Shown piece by piece: positions 25,032 to 32,106 of a stretch of 40,249 bases of DNA. Where the stretch lies: NCBI RefSeq assembly GCF_002259795.1, contig NZ_MWXA01000010.1, positions 1 through 40,249 of the forward strand, read 5' to 3'. The stretch's first letter is position 1; each line of letters begins with the position of its first letter. A model generated the notes under the pieces. That model did not search any database. It worked only from the letters and a program-made list of their open reading frames with translations, and had not been told where the DNA came from. Position numbers and translations under genes: made by a program. The stretch comes from Bifidobacterium aquikefiri. Its GTDB lineage: Bacteria > Actinomycetota > Actinomycetes > Actinomycetales > Bifidobacteriaceae.

Positions 25032-25073
25032 TTCATTGGGTTACCCACGATTTGTTGCCAGTAACCCAATGAA
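25032..25073. terminator. Terminator hairpin of permease operon 2
   Basis: TTCATTGGGTTAC (25032-25044) pairs perfectly over 13 bp with GTAACCCAATGAA (25061-25073). It lies just after the stop of the leftward operon. Also 3' of the DUF4235 gene, so it may serve both. Confidence 0.7.
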
Positions 25074-25079
25074 TTGAAA

Positions 25080-25916
25080 TCATCCCTTGACTGCGCCTGC
25101 CATGACACCTTTGATTATGTATTTCTGACAGACAATATAGAATACAACAATCGGAACTATAGCCAAAACCAGGCATCCCATCATGGCACCCATATCTACC
25201 GAGCCATAGCCACCCTTAAGATACTGAATGGCGATGGGCATGGTCTTGTACTTGCTCATGTCCAAGGTCAGATAGGGAAGAAGGAAGTCGTTCCAGATCC
25301 ACATGGTTTGTAGAATCGCAACGGAAATAATCGAAGGACGCATGATTGGCACCACAATCTCGAAGAAGATTCGGGGCACGCTGGCGCCATCAATCATCGC
25401 CGCCTCTTCCAGTTCTTGCGGAATGGATTTGACCACACCGGTAAATATGAACACGGCAAGACCGGCACCGAATCCAAGATAAAGCACCCATAGACCCCAT
25501 GGCGTGTTGAGACTGAGCATATCCGCAATCTTGGAAAGAGTGAACATCACCATCTGGAATGGAACGATCATATTAAACAGGAACAGGAGATACAGAGTTT
25601 TAGCGGCGGCATTGTCCACTCGAACAATCCACCAGGCACACATGGATGTGCAGAGCAGAATCAGTGCGACAGAACCGACCGTCACAACCACAGTCCAGCC
25701 AAAGCTCTCTATGAGGTTGGTGCGTTCAACGCCACGCGTGTAATTGCTCATGCCGACGAATGCTTTTCCGAGCGGAATGGAAAAGGCATTTTGCGATATG
25801 TACGTCTTGTCCTTGAACGAATTGATGAGCACAAGAACTATCGGAAATATCCAAATCAGCGAAATCGCTGCAAATAGGGTGGCCCATAGCCCAGAATGCT
25901 TCATTCTTTCACTCAT
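25080..25916 (-). CDS. Sugar ABC transporter permease, MalG type (module 2)
   Basis: A 278-residue, six-helix permease. The EAA loop reads LEEAAMIDGASVPRIFFEIV. Its length and C-terminal 114 residues are almost those of the module 1 paralogue (108 of 114 identical), whereas residues 1-60 show many changes. At DNA level third positions differ widely, so the duplication is old and the protein is under purifying selection. It overlaps the MalF-type gene by 4 bp and is second in the operon. Confidence 0.9.
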   Translation of the reverse strand: MSERMKHSGLWATLFAAISLIWIFPIVLVLINSFKDKTYISQNAFSIPLGKAFVGMSNYTRGVERTNLIESFGWTVVVTVGSVALILLCTSMCAWWIVRVDNAAAKTLYLLFLFNMIVPFQMVMFTLSKIADMLSLNTPWGLWVLYLGFGAGLAVFIFTGVVKSIPQELEEAAMIDGASVPRIFFEIVVPIMRPSIISVAILQTMWIWNDFLLPYLTLDMSKYKTMPIAIQYLKGGYGSVDMGAMMGCLVLAIVPIVVFYIVCQKYIIKGVMAGAVKG

Positions 25917-26767
25917 GCCGTCACCTCCTTGCTGGTGGTCAGGCGATTCTGAATCAGTACGATTGCTGCAACGATTATGAAGAACACCACTGCCTTGGCC
26001 TGTCCAACACCTTCGAATCCAACACGTCCATAGAACGTTCGATATATGTTCAAAGCCAACAGCTCTGAATTATTCGATGGGGCACCGTTAGTAAGTGCAA
26101 GATTCTGGTCGAAAAGCTTAAAGCCGTTGGTAACTGTCAGGAATGAACACACGGTGATGGAAGGCATCATCAAGGGGATGATCACCTGAAACATCGTTTG
26201 GCTCCCATTGGCACCATCAACGGATGATGCCTCGATCACATCACCGGGCATACTTTGCAATCCAGCGATATAGATGATCATCATGTATCCAATCTGTTGC
26301 CAGGATACAAGCAGCACCATTCCCCAGAAACCATAGGTTCCCGAGAAGGTTATCGAGCGACCCCAATATGAGAGAACTCCATTCAGCAGCAGCAGCCATA
26401 TGTATCCGAGGACGATACCGCCAATCAGATTTGGCATGAAGAAGACCGAACGGAACAGATTCGAGCCCTTGAGTGTCTTGGTAAGCATATAAGCAATCGA
26501 GAAACCAACGACATTGACTATTATCGTTGTAACAACTGTGAACGCCACAGTAAGAATGAGTGCATGGATGAATTCCTTGTCACTGAATACCCCGCTGAAG
26601 TTTCGCAGTCCAACCCATCTGGCATTGGTTACCGTTGTGAATTTTGTAAAGCTGAGGTAGATTCCCATCACGAACGGAATAAGAAAACCTATGACGAAGG
26701 CAGCAAATGTTGGAAGCGCAAAAACGCCCCACCATTTACGTATCGCCTTGCCAACCATTGTTATCAT
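25913..26767 (-). CDS. Sugar ABC transporter permease, MalF type (module 2)
   Basis: A 284-residue membrane protein, the paralogue of the module 1 MalF-type permease and of equal length. EAA loop: VIEASSVDGANGSQTMFQVI. ATG 26767 is used, with an AGGAGGAG stretch about 15 bp before it, as in module 1; an ATG three codons later (26758) is also possible. It pairs with the MalG-type protein of module 2. Transcription starts in the intergenic region upstream, where a TTGACA -35 box overlaps an operator. Confidence 0.9.
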   Translation of the reverse strand: MITMVGKAIRKWWGVFALPTFAAFVIGFLIPFVMGIYLSFTKFTTVTNARWVGLRNFSGVFSDKEFIHALILTVAFTVVTTIIVNVVGFSIAYMLTKTLKGSNLFRSVFFMPNLIGGIVLGYIWLLLLNGVLSYWGRSITFSGTYGFWGMVLLVSWQQIGYMMIIYIAGLQSMPGDVIEASSVDGANGSQTMFQVIIPLMMPSITVCSFLTVTNGFKLFDQNLALTNGAPSNNSELLALNIYRTFYGRVGFEGVGQAKAVVFFIIVAAIVLIQNRLTTSKEVTA

Positions 26768-26932
26768 TGTGATCCCACTTTCTCCTCCTTGAGAAATATC
26801 TATGAATACCTCTGCGGATTTCAACAGCATATGCAAGGCAAAAGCCCAACATGGATCTCTCCACGCACACAGTCATCATTGATCTTTCGAGCCTGTGGGC
26901 AGTGTTGAGAAATCACGCGGAATATTTTTTAC

Positions 26933-26961
26933 AACATAACCAATATTACTAAATTTGTCAA
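26933..26961 (-). promoter_or_regulatory. Promoter of permease operon 2
   Basis: TTGACA (minus strand, 26956-26961), a 17-bp spacer and TATGTT (26933-26938). Same spacing as in module 1. Confidence 0.75.
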
Positions 26962-26970
26962 ACGCTGTCA
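26956..26970. promoter_or_regulatory. LacI-type operator 2a (TGTCAAACGCTGTCA)
   Basis: Overlaps the permease -35 box. It is identical to operator 1a over TGTCAAACGCT, then differs. Operator pair spacing 2a to 2b (154 bp) is nearly that of 1a to 1b (152 bp). Confidence 0.65.
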
Positions 26971-27109
26971 TTAATGCAAAACATTGGATGTTGCAAAATC
27001 TGCGAGGAACCGGGCCTTTGCTTTCGCCCATTTTCTTTGGCTTTCTGATTGGTGCCCTGCATCATGTCTCAGTATTCGGACATGCGTACTCATTCTTTTT
27101 GACTATTAA

Positions 27110-27149
27110 TGCAAGCGCAGTCATACCCCGTAAAGCCCGAGATATCATA
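27110..27149 (+). promoter_or_regulatory. LacI-type operator 2b and promoter of binding-protein gene 2
   Basis: ATGCAAGCGCAGTCA (27110-27124) matches operator 1b at 13 of 15 positions. The -10 candidate TATCAT is at 27144-27149. The remainder of the 583-bp intergenic region (26768-27350) shows no gene. Confidence 0.6.
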
Positions 27150-27350
27150 GAATTCATCCGTCATGTCTATTTTCCAGCCAACCAATTGGCGGTCGGTGCA
27201 TGCAATATGCACAATCACAATTTATTCATAGTGTTAATATTTTGAGCCAATGCAGGCAGAGACGCTTCCCAGCAGAAAATCCATTCGTCGCAAATCCACT
27301 TTCATACCGGGTTCATGCGAGCACAAGAAAGCCAGAGAGAGGCACCATTT

Positions 27351-28685
27351 ATGAGAAACACGAACAAGATACTATCCGCATCACTGGCGACGATGTTGAT
27401 CATCGGAGCGGCAGGCTGTGGAGGATCCGACGACTCAGCCAAAGCGGGTGGCATCTATTATCTGAACAACAAGCCCGAGATAGCCGAAAGCATGAAGGCG
27501 TTGGCCAAGGAGTACACCGAGGAGACCGGGGTTGCCTTCAACGTTCAGACAGCGGCATCCGGGACCTATCAGCAATCCTTGAAATCCGAGCTCTCCAAGA
27601 ACCAGCCACCGACGCTGTTCCAGGTCCTTGGGCAGGTTGGCTTGGATACATGGAAGGACTACGCAGGTGACATGAGCGACACAGAAATTTACAAACAGCT
27701 CAATGATCCCAAGCTTGCATTGAAGTCGGACGACGACAGTGAGGTTCTGGCCGTTCCAGTCGTTACCGAGACCTATGGCATCATCTATCGCAAAGACTTG
27801 CTCCAAAAGTACTTTGACATGTCTGGAGCAAGCGTCACCTCTGTAGAGGAAATCGATAATTTCAATACTCTCAAGACCGTTGCCGAAGAGATTCAAGGCA
27901 ATAAAGACGCGCTTGGTCTCAAGGGAGCATTCGCCTCCATGGGATTCGATCCATCGACGATGTGGCGCTGGAGCATTCATCTGGCAAACATTCCACTCGC
28001 CAACGAATTCGAAAAGGATTCCATCACCAAGCAACCAGCGACCATACACGGGACATATCTGAAGCAGTTCAAGAACATCTCCGATCTCTACATTCAGAAC
28101 ACCACCGTCAAGGCAACGGAACTCAGCGGAAAAACGATGGACGACGCACTTTCTGACATCAATTCCGGCGAAGCGGTCTTCTTCCAGAATGGATCATGGG
28201 CGTGGCCCGATCTGGTCTCGGGAGGCCTGGAGGCCGAGCAGGTTGGCGTCCTGCCGATATACACCGGGGTCCCAGATGAAGAGAACCAGGGAATAGCAAC
28301 AGGATCCGAAACCTTCTGGTGCGTGAACAAGCAAGCTTCCGAAGAATCGCAGAAGGCGACCAAGGACTTCCTGAAATGGCTCATCACATCCGACAAGGGT
28401 CGTGAGACATGGTCGAAAACCATGGGCTTTACCACTCCTTTCAAGACCTTCACCGGAGAATATGCAACAGACAACCCGATCGTCCAGGCTGCCAACGATT
28501 ACAACGAAGCTGGAAAGCAGAATGTGCCTTGGGCATTCCTCTATATTCCAACCGAGGACTGGAAGACCAATCTCGGCAATTCGCTCCTTGAGTATGCCCA
28601 AGGCACCGGCGACTGGAACGCAGTGAAGAACTCCTTCGTTGATGGATGGGCTTCAGAATATGAAATCGCCCAATCCAACAAATAG
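27351..28685 (+). CDS. Extracellular sugar-binding lipoprotein of ABC transporter (module 2)
   Basis: A 444-residue family 1 solute-binding protein. The signal peptide MRNTNKILSASLATMLII ends in lipobox GAAGC, with Cys23 lipid-modified. Mature motifs IYYLNNKPEIAESMKALAKE, PTLFQVLGQVGLDTWKDYA and ETYGIIYRKDLL match the module 1 paralogue, while differences concentrate in the middle and near the end (FAWL-type region LYIPTEDWKTN against LYDPSDEYKTN). ATG 27351 is chosen over a frame start at 27315 because AGAGG precedes it by 8 bp and the signal peptide begins there. It delivers the sugar to permease pair 2, and the enzyme to split it follows on the same strand. Confidence 0.93.
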   Translation: MRNTNKILSASLATMLIIGAAGCGGSDDSAKAGGIYYLNNKPEIAESMKALAKEYTEETGVAFNVQTAASGTYQQSLKSELSKNQPPTLFQVLGQVGLDTWKDYAGDMSDTEIYKQLNDPKLALKSDDDSEVLAVPVVTETYGIIYRKDLLQKYFDMSGASVTSVEEIDNFNTLKTVAEEIQGNKDALGLKGAFASMGFDPSTMWRWSIHLANIPLANEFEKDSITKQPATIHGTYLKQFKNISDLYIQNTTVKATELSGKTMDDALSDINSGEAVFFQNGSWAWPDLVSGGLEAEQVGVLPIYTGVPDEENQGIATGSETFWCVNKQASEESQKATKDFLKWLITSDKGRETWSKTMGFTTPFKTFTGEYATDNPIVQAANDYNEAGKQNVPWAFLYIPTEDWKTNLGNSLLEYAQGTGDWNAVKNSFVDGWASEYEIAQSNK

Positions 28686-29108
28686 AAGGATCATCTGTAC
28701 AGCGCAGATCAATAAAGAAATATGATTGCCACGTGCTGAGCGACATGCATCGTCAGACTTTCGTCTGCATGATGAATACGATGTCGTAGCGCAGTCCCAT
28801 AGACACATGTGCATTGCAAGTTGAAATTCTCGTTGACTCCAAAGAACGACACTTGCGATGCACATTTTGCCATCTTTGCCCAAGAAGAACAACGGCAGCT
28901 ATTTTTGAAAACGTTGTATATGAAAAAAATATATATATTTCAACATAAATTTGATTATTTTCATTGATTAATGCTATCGTTGTCATTCTGGGTTGCAATC
29001 ACGAAACATATGATTCATCCCGAACAATGAGGTTCACATGTCCCGTTCAGTGTGCCCCTCTGCTCACCATGTAACAACGCCGGAACCACCCGCGAGGAGA
29101 AAGAGACC
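28686..29108 (+). promoter_or_regulatory. Intergenic region upstream of the GH13 alpha-glucosidase
   Basis: A 423-bp gap without a supported gene. A 50-bp A+T-rich tract (about 28915-28965) is followed by ATGCTATCGTTGTCA at 28971-28985, which matches operator 2b at 10 of 15 positions including the flanking ATTA and central CG. GAAAACGTTG near 28908 is another possible half-site. A weak CAGAC-TTTC-GTCTG hairpin lies at 28754-28767. The gene probably has its own LacI-controlled promoter here. Confidence 0.4.
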
Positions 29109-30866
29109 ATGACAGATAACAATCTTAGAGATGACTGGTGGAAGCAAGCTGTGGTATATCAGGTTTACCCGCGAAGCTTCAAGGATGTCAATGGCGATGG
29201 ACTGGGCGATATCGCCGGCGTCACCGAGAAGATGCCTTATCTTCAGGCTCTTGGCATTGATGCCATCTGGCTCTCTCCTTTCTATCCGTCAGCTCTGGCC
29301 GATGGAGGATACGACATTATCGATTACCGAAATGTAGACCCTCGACTTGGCACGATGGAAGACTTTGACACGATGGAACGTGCAGCTCACAAGGCAGGCA
29401 TCAAGATCGTCGTCGATATTGTTCCCAATCACACTTCCAATGAGCATGTCTGGTTCAAGCAGGCGCTTGCGGATGGCCGTGGCTCCGCTGCACGCGATCG
29501 CTATATATTCAAGGAAGGCTCTGGTCCCAACGGTGAGCTGCCTCCTAATAACTGGGGATCACTCTTCGGCGGCCCTGCATGGGAACGCGTCGAAGACGGC
29601 CAATGGTATCTGCACATCTTCGCAAAGGAACAGCCAGATCTGAACTGGAACAATCCAGAAGTACATGAAGAATTCAAGAAGACCTTGCGATTCTGGGCAG
29701 ACCATGGAGCTGACGGCTTCCGCGTAGATGTTGCTCACGGCTTGGCCAAGAAGCTTGATGGCGCCTCAATGAAGGATCTCTCTCGCTGGACAGTCCACGA
29801 TTCGCTGAGCCACGATGGCACACATCCACTCTGGGATCGCGCGCAGGTTCACGACATCTACCGCGAATGGCGTCAGGTTTTCAACGAATACACGCCGCAT
29901 CGCTTCGCGGTTGGAGAAGCATGGGTCGTTCCCGAGCATCAGTACCTGTATGCCTCGCCTGACGAACTCGGCCAGGTCTTCAACTTTGAGTTTGCCAAGG
30001 CAAACTGGGACAGCACGGCAATGCGCACCGCCATAACCGAAGGCCTCAAGGCTGCAGAACGTTCTGGCTCTACTCCAACGTGGGTCATGAGCAATCACGA
30101 CGTACCACGCCATGCATCCCGGTATGGCTTGCCACAGGTTCCAAGTCAGGCGCATCATCAGCTTGCCAAGGATTGGATTTTGCGCGATGGCAGCAGCTAC
30201 TTTGAAGATCGTGCGCTCGGCACGAAGCGCGCCAGAGCGGCAATCATGATGGAAACCGCGCTCCCTGGCTCCGTATATGTGTATCAGGGCGAAGAGCTTG
30301 GACTGTTTGAAGTCGCCAACATTGCCTGGAATCGGCTGGAAGACCCCACACCGTTCAAGACGCGCAACAACTTTACCGACAAGGGACGTGACGGTTGCCG
30401 AGTGCCACTTCCTTGGGATTCCAATGATCTGCCGCATGAAGCCAGCTGGGATGAGTCATTCGGTGCCGGTGCATCGTTTGGCTTCTCGCCAAGCATCAAG
30501 CCTGATGGTTCCGCCGCGGCCGATCCACACCTTCCACAACCATTGTGGTTCAAGGATTTCGCGGTGAACGTCGAAGATGGCGATCCTGATTCGATGCTCA
30601 CTCTGTATCGAAAGTGCCTGGAAATGCGTGCTCAACTACTCACCCCAACCCAAATGACCACGATTGATTGGCTCAATTGTGGCGAGCAGGTGATTGCGTA
30701 CTCTCGAAAGGCAGCAGAGGACAGTGGATTCAATCACATCATCTCCATAACCAACTTTGGCAAGGAAGCCGTTGAGCTTCCAAAGGGAACGGTCCTGCTG
30801 AGCTCGCACCGGCTGCCACAAGATGGAACGGTTCCACAAGACGTAACCGTATGGATTGCTGACTAG
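29109..30866 (+). CDS. GH13 alpha-glucosidase (oligo-1,6-glucosidase-like)
   Basis: A 585-residue cytoplasmic glycoside hydrolase of family 13. Conserved region I is DIVPNHTSNEHVWF, region II GFRVDVAHG with nucleophile Asp207, region III VGEAWVV with acid/base Glu270 and region IV VMSNHDVPRH with Asp331. WWKQAVVYQVYPRSF at the N-terminus and the DGLGDIAGV motif are typical of alpha-glucosidases (AglA/MalL type). It releases glucose from alpha-1,4- or alpha-1,6-linked oligosaccharides or sucrose; which one is not decidable. ATG 29109 has GAGGAG about 9 bp upstream. It is downstream of the module 2 binding protein and upstream of LacI-2, so it probably digests the imported sugar. Confidence 0.93.
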   Translation: MTDNNLRDDWWKQAVVYQVYPRSFKDVNGDGLGDIAGVTEKMPYLQALGIDAIWLSPFYPSALADGGYDIIDYRNVDPRLGTMEDFDTMERAAHKAGIKIVVDIVPNHTSNEHVWFKQALADGRGSAARDRYIFKEGSGPNGELPPNNWGSLFGGPAWERVEDGQWYLHIFAKEQPDLNWNNPEVHEEFKKTLRFWADHGADGFRVDVAHGLAKKLDGASMKDLSRWTVHDSLSHDGTHPLWDRAQVHDIYREWRQVFNEYTPHRFAVGEAWVVPEHQYLYASPDELGQVFNFEFAKANWDSTAMRTAITEGLKAAERSGSTPTWVMSNHDVPRHASRYGLPQVPSQAHHQLAKDWILRDGSSYFEDRALGTKRARAAIMMETALPGSVYVYQGEELGLFEVANIAWNRLEDPTPFKTRNNFTDKGRDGCRVPLPWDSNDLPHEASWDESFGAGASFGFSPSIKPDGSAAADPHLPQPLWFKDFAVNVEDGDPDSMLTLYRKCLEMRAQLLTPTQMTTIDWLNCGEQVIAYSRKAAEDSGFNHIISITNFGKEAVELPKGTVLLSSHRLPQDGTVPQDVTVWIAD

Positions 30867-30880
30867 AATCAAAATCGCAT

Positions 30881-30923
30881 CACGTTTACTCACCACGTTT
30901 GCACACCGTGGTGAGTAAACGTG
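30881..30923. terminator. Hairpin after the alpha-glucosidase gene
   Basis: CACGTTTACTCACCACG (30881-30897) pairs perfectly over 17 bp with 30907-30923, with a 9-nt loop. There is no T-run. It may end the GH13 transcript or be an operator for the downstream LacI gene. Confidence 0.6.
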
Positions 30924-31035
30924 GTGCCTGAGCCAACCTTCGGATCAGAGAGGGTTCGTGACAACGCAGCAGAGCATCGTTGCCATGCTGCGTTAAGGCA
31001 TTCGACATAGTGTGATTTGAAATTGAGGATTAACA

Positions 31036-32055
31036 ATGAGCGCAACCATCCATGATGTCGCCGACAAGGCAGGCGTATCAATTTCAACGGTTTCACGCGC
31101 ATTCACCCATCCTGAGATGGTCTCGGCAGCAACTCGGGAAACAGTGGTGAAAGTAGCGAATCAGCTGAATTTCTCGATCTCAAGATCAGCGGCAGCTCTC
31201 AAATCTGGAATGTCGCTGCGCATTGCATTACTACTCAGCGATCACAGCAGCACTTGGTTCAACGCAACGGTGAATGAAGGTCTCAACGATGTGTTTCATC
31301 CGGCAGGATATGATCTTTCCATCTTTCAAATCAACAGCAGTCAGGATCGCAAGGTCTTCTTCGACACATTGCCCACACGCAGCAACGCCGATGCCGTTAT
31401 CGTCAACTCGTTCGATGTTGACGATAACGAAGTCACCCGTCTGAGCTCACTCCATGTTCCCTTGGTTGGCATCAATTCAGCCAGCACGAACGCATTCTCG
31501 GCTTCCGTATCGATTGACGACAGTCAAGGCGAGACGATTGCCGTCAAGCACCTCATTTCACTCGGACACAGACAACTGACGTATGTGCAGACGCGAACCG
31601 CTAATTCCTTGCTCTTCAGCGTCCAAAGGCGTAAGGAAGCATTCATGGAGCTCTGCAGAAAACAGTCACTCCCCCGACCACGCATCATCATGTCGTCTGA
31701 GCCACGCAATCAGGTTGCAGATATCGTGTCGCAAATCATTGCAATGGATTCCTTGCCTACTGCAATCGTTTGTCAGGAAGATAGCATTGCGATCCCACTC
31801 ATATTTCAGCTGAGGCGAAGCGGTGTCAGAGTCCCGGAGGATATTTCTATCATCGGCTTTGACGACAGCACCTTCGCCGAAGACATAGGGCTCACGACGA
31901 TCCGCCAGGATCCCTTGAACATGGCGAAGCTTGCTGCAGAGATGACCTTGAGGCTACTCAACGATGAACGCATCAACATGCCGCAACGCGTATTCACACC
32001 GCAACTGATCCTGCGGTCCAGCACGGGAAGCATTCGAAAAGGCAATCCCTGGTAA
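31036..32055 (+). CDS. LacI-family transcriptional regulator 2
   Basis: A 339-residue paralogue of LacI-1. Helix-turn-helix: TIHDVADKAGVSISTVSRAF. The effector domain is co-linear with LacI-1 (VIVNSFD, PLVGINSAS, HLISLGHRQLTYVQ, PEDISIIGFDDS). ATG 31036 with GAGGA upstream. The recognition helix is the same as in LacI-1 apart from one residue, while the effector domains have drifted, so the two may sense different sugars on a common set of operators. It sits at the end of module 2, next to the GH31 gene. Confidence 0.92.
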   Translation: MSATIHDVADKAGVSISTVSRAFTHPEMVSAATRETVVKVANQLNFSISRSAAALKSGMSLRIALLLSDHSSTWFNATVNEGLNDVFHPAGYDLSIFQINSSQDRKVFFDTLPTRSNADAVIVNSFDVDDNEVTRLSSLHVPLVGINSASTNAFSASVSIDDSQGETIAVKHLISLGHRQLTYVQTRTANSLLFSVQRRKEAFMELCRKQSLPRPRIIMSSEPRNQVADIVSQIIAMDSLPTAIVCQEDSIAIPLIFQLRRSGVRVPEDISIIGFDDSTFAEDIGLTTIRQDPLNMAKLAAEMTLRLLNDERINMPQRVFTPQLILRSSTGSIRKGNPW

Positions 32056-32068
32056 ACCAGGGATTGCC
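32041..32068. terminator. Perfect hairpin with the LacI-2 stop codon in its loop
   Basis: GGCAATCCCTGG (32041-32052) pairs perfectly with CCAGGGATTGCC (32057-32068); the loop is TAAA and contains the stop codon TAA (32053-32055). Convergent with the GH31 gene (stop at 32107), it may end both. Confidence 0.8.
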
Positions 32069-32106
32069 CACATGCCAAGACGCGGAAGTCACGCCCAGAC
32101 GCATCC

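Noticed and set aside
26955-27245. 96-residue frame in importer intergenic region 2
   Set aside because: Starts inside operator 2a and shares no protein similarity beyond the first residues with the frame in region 1.
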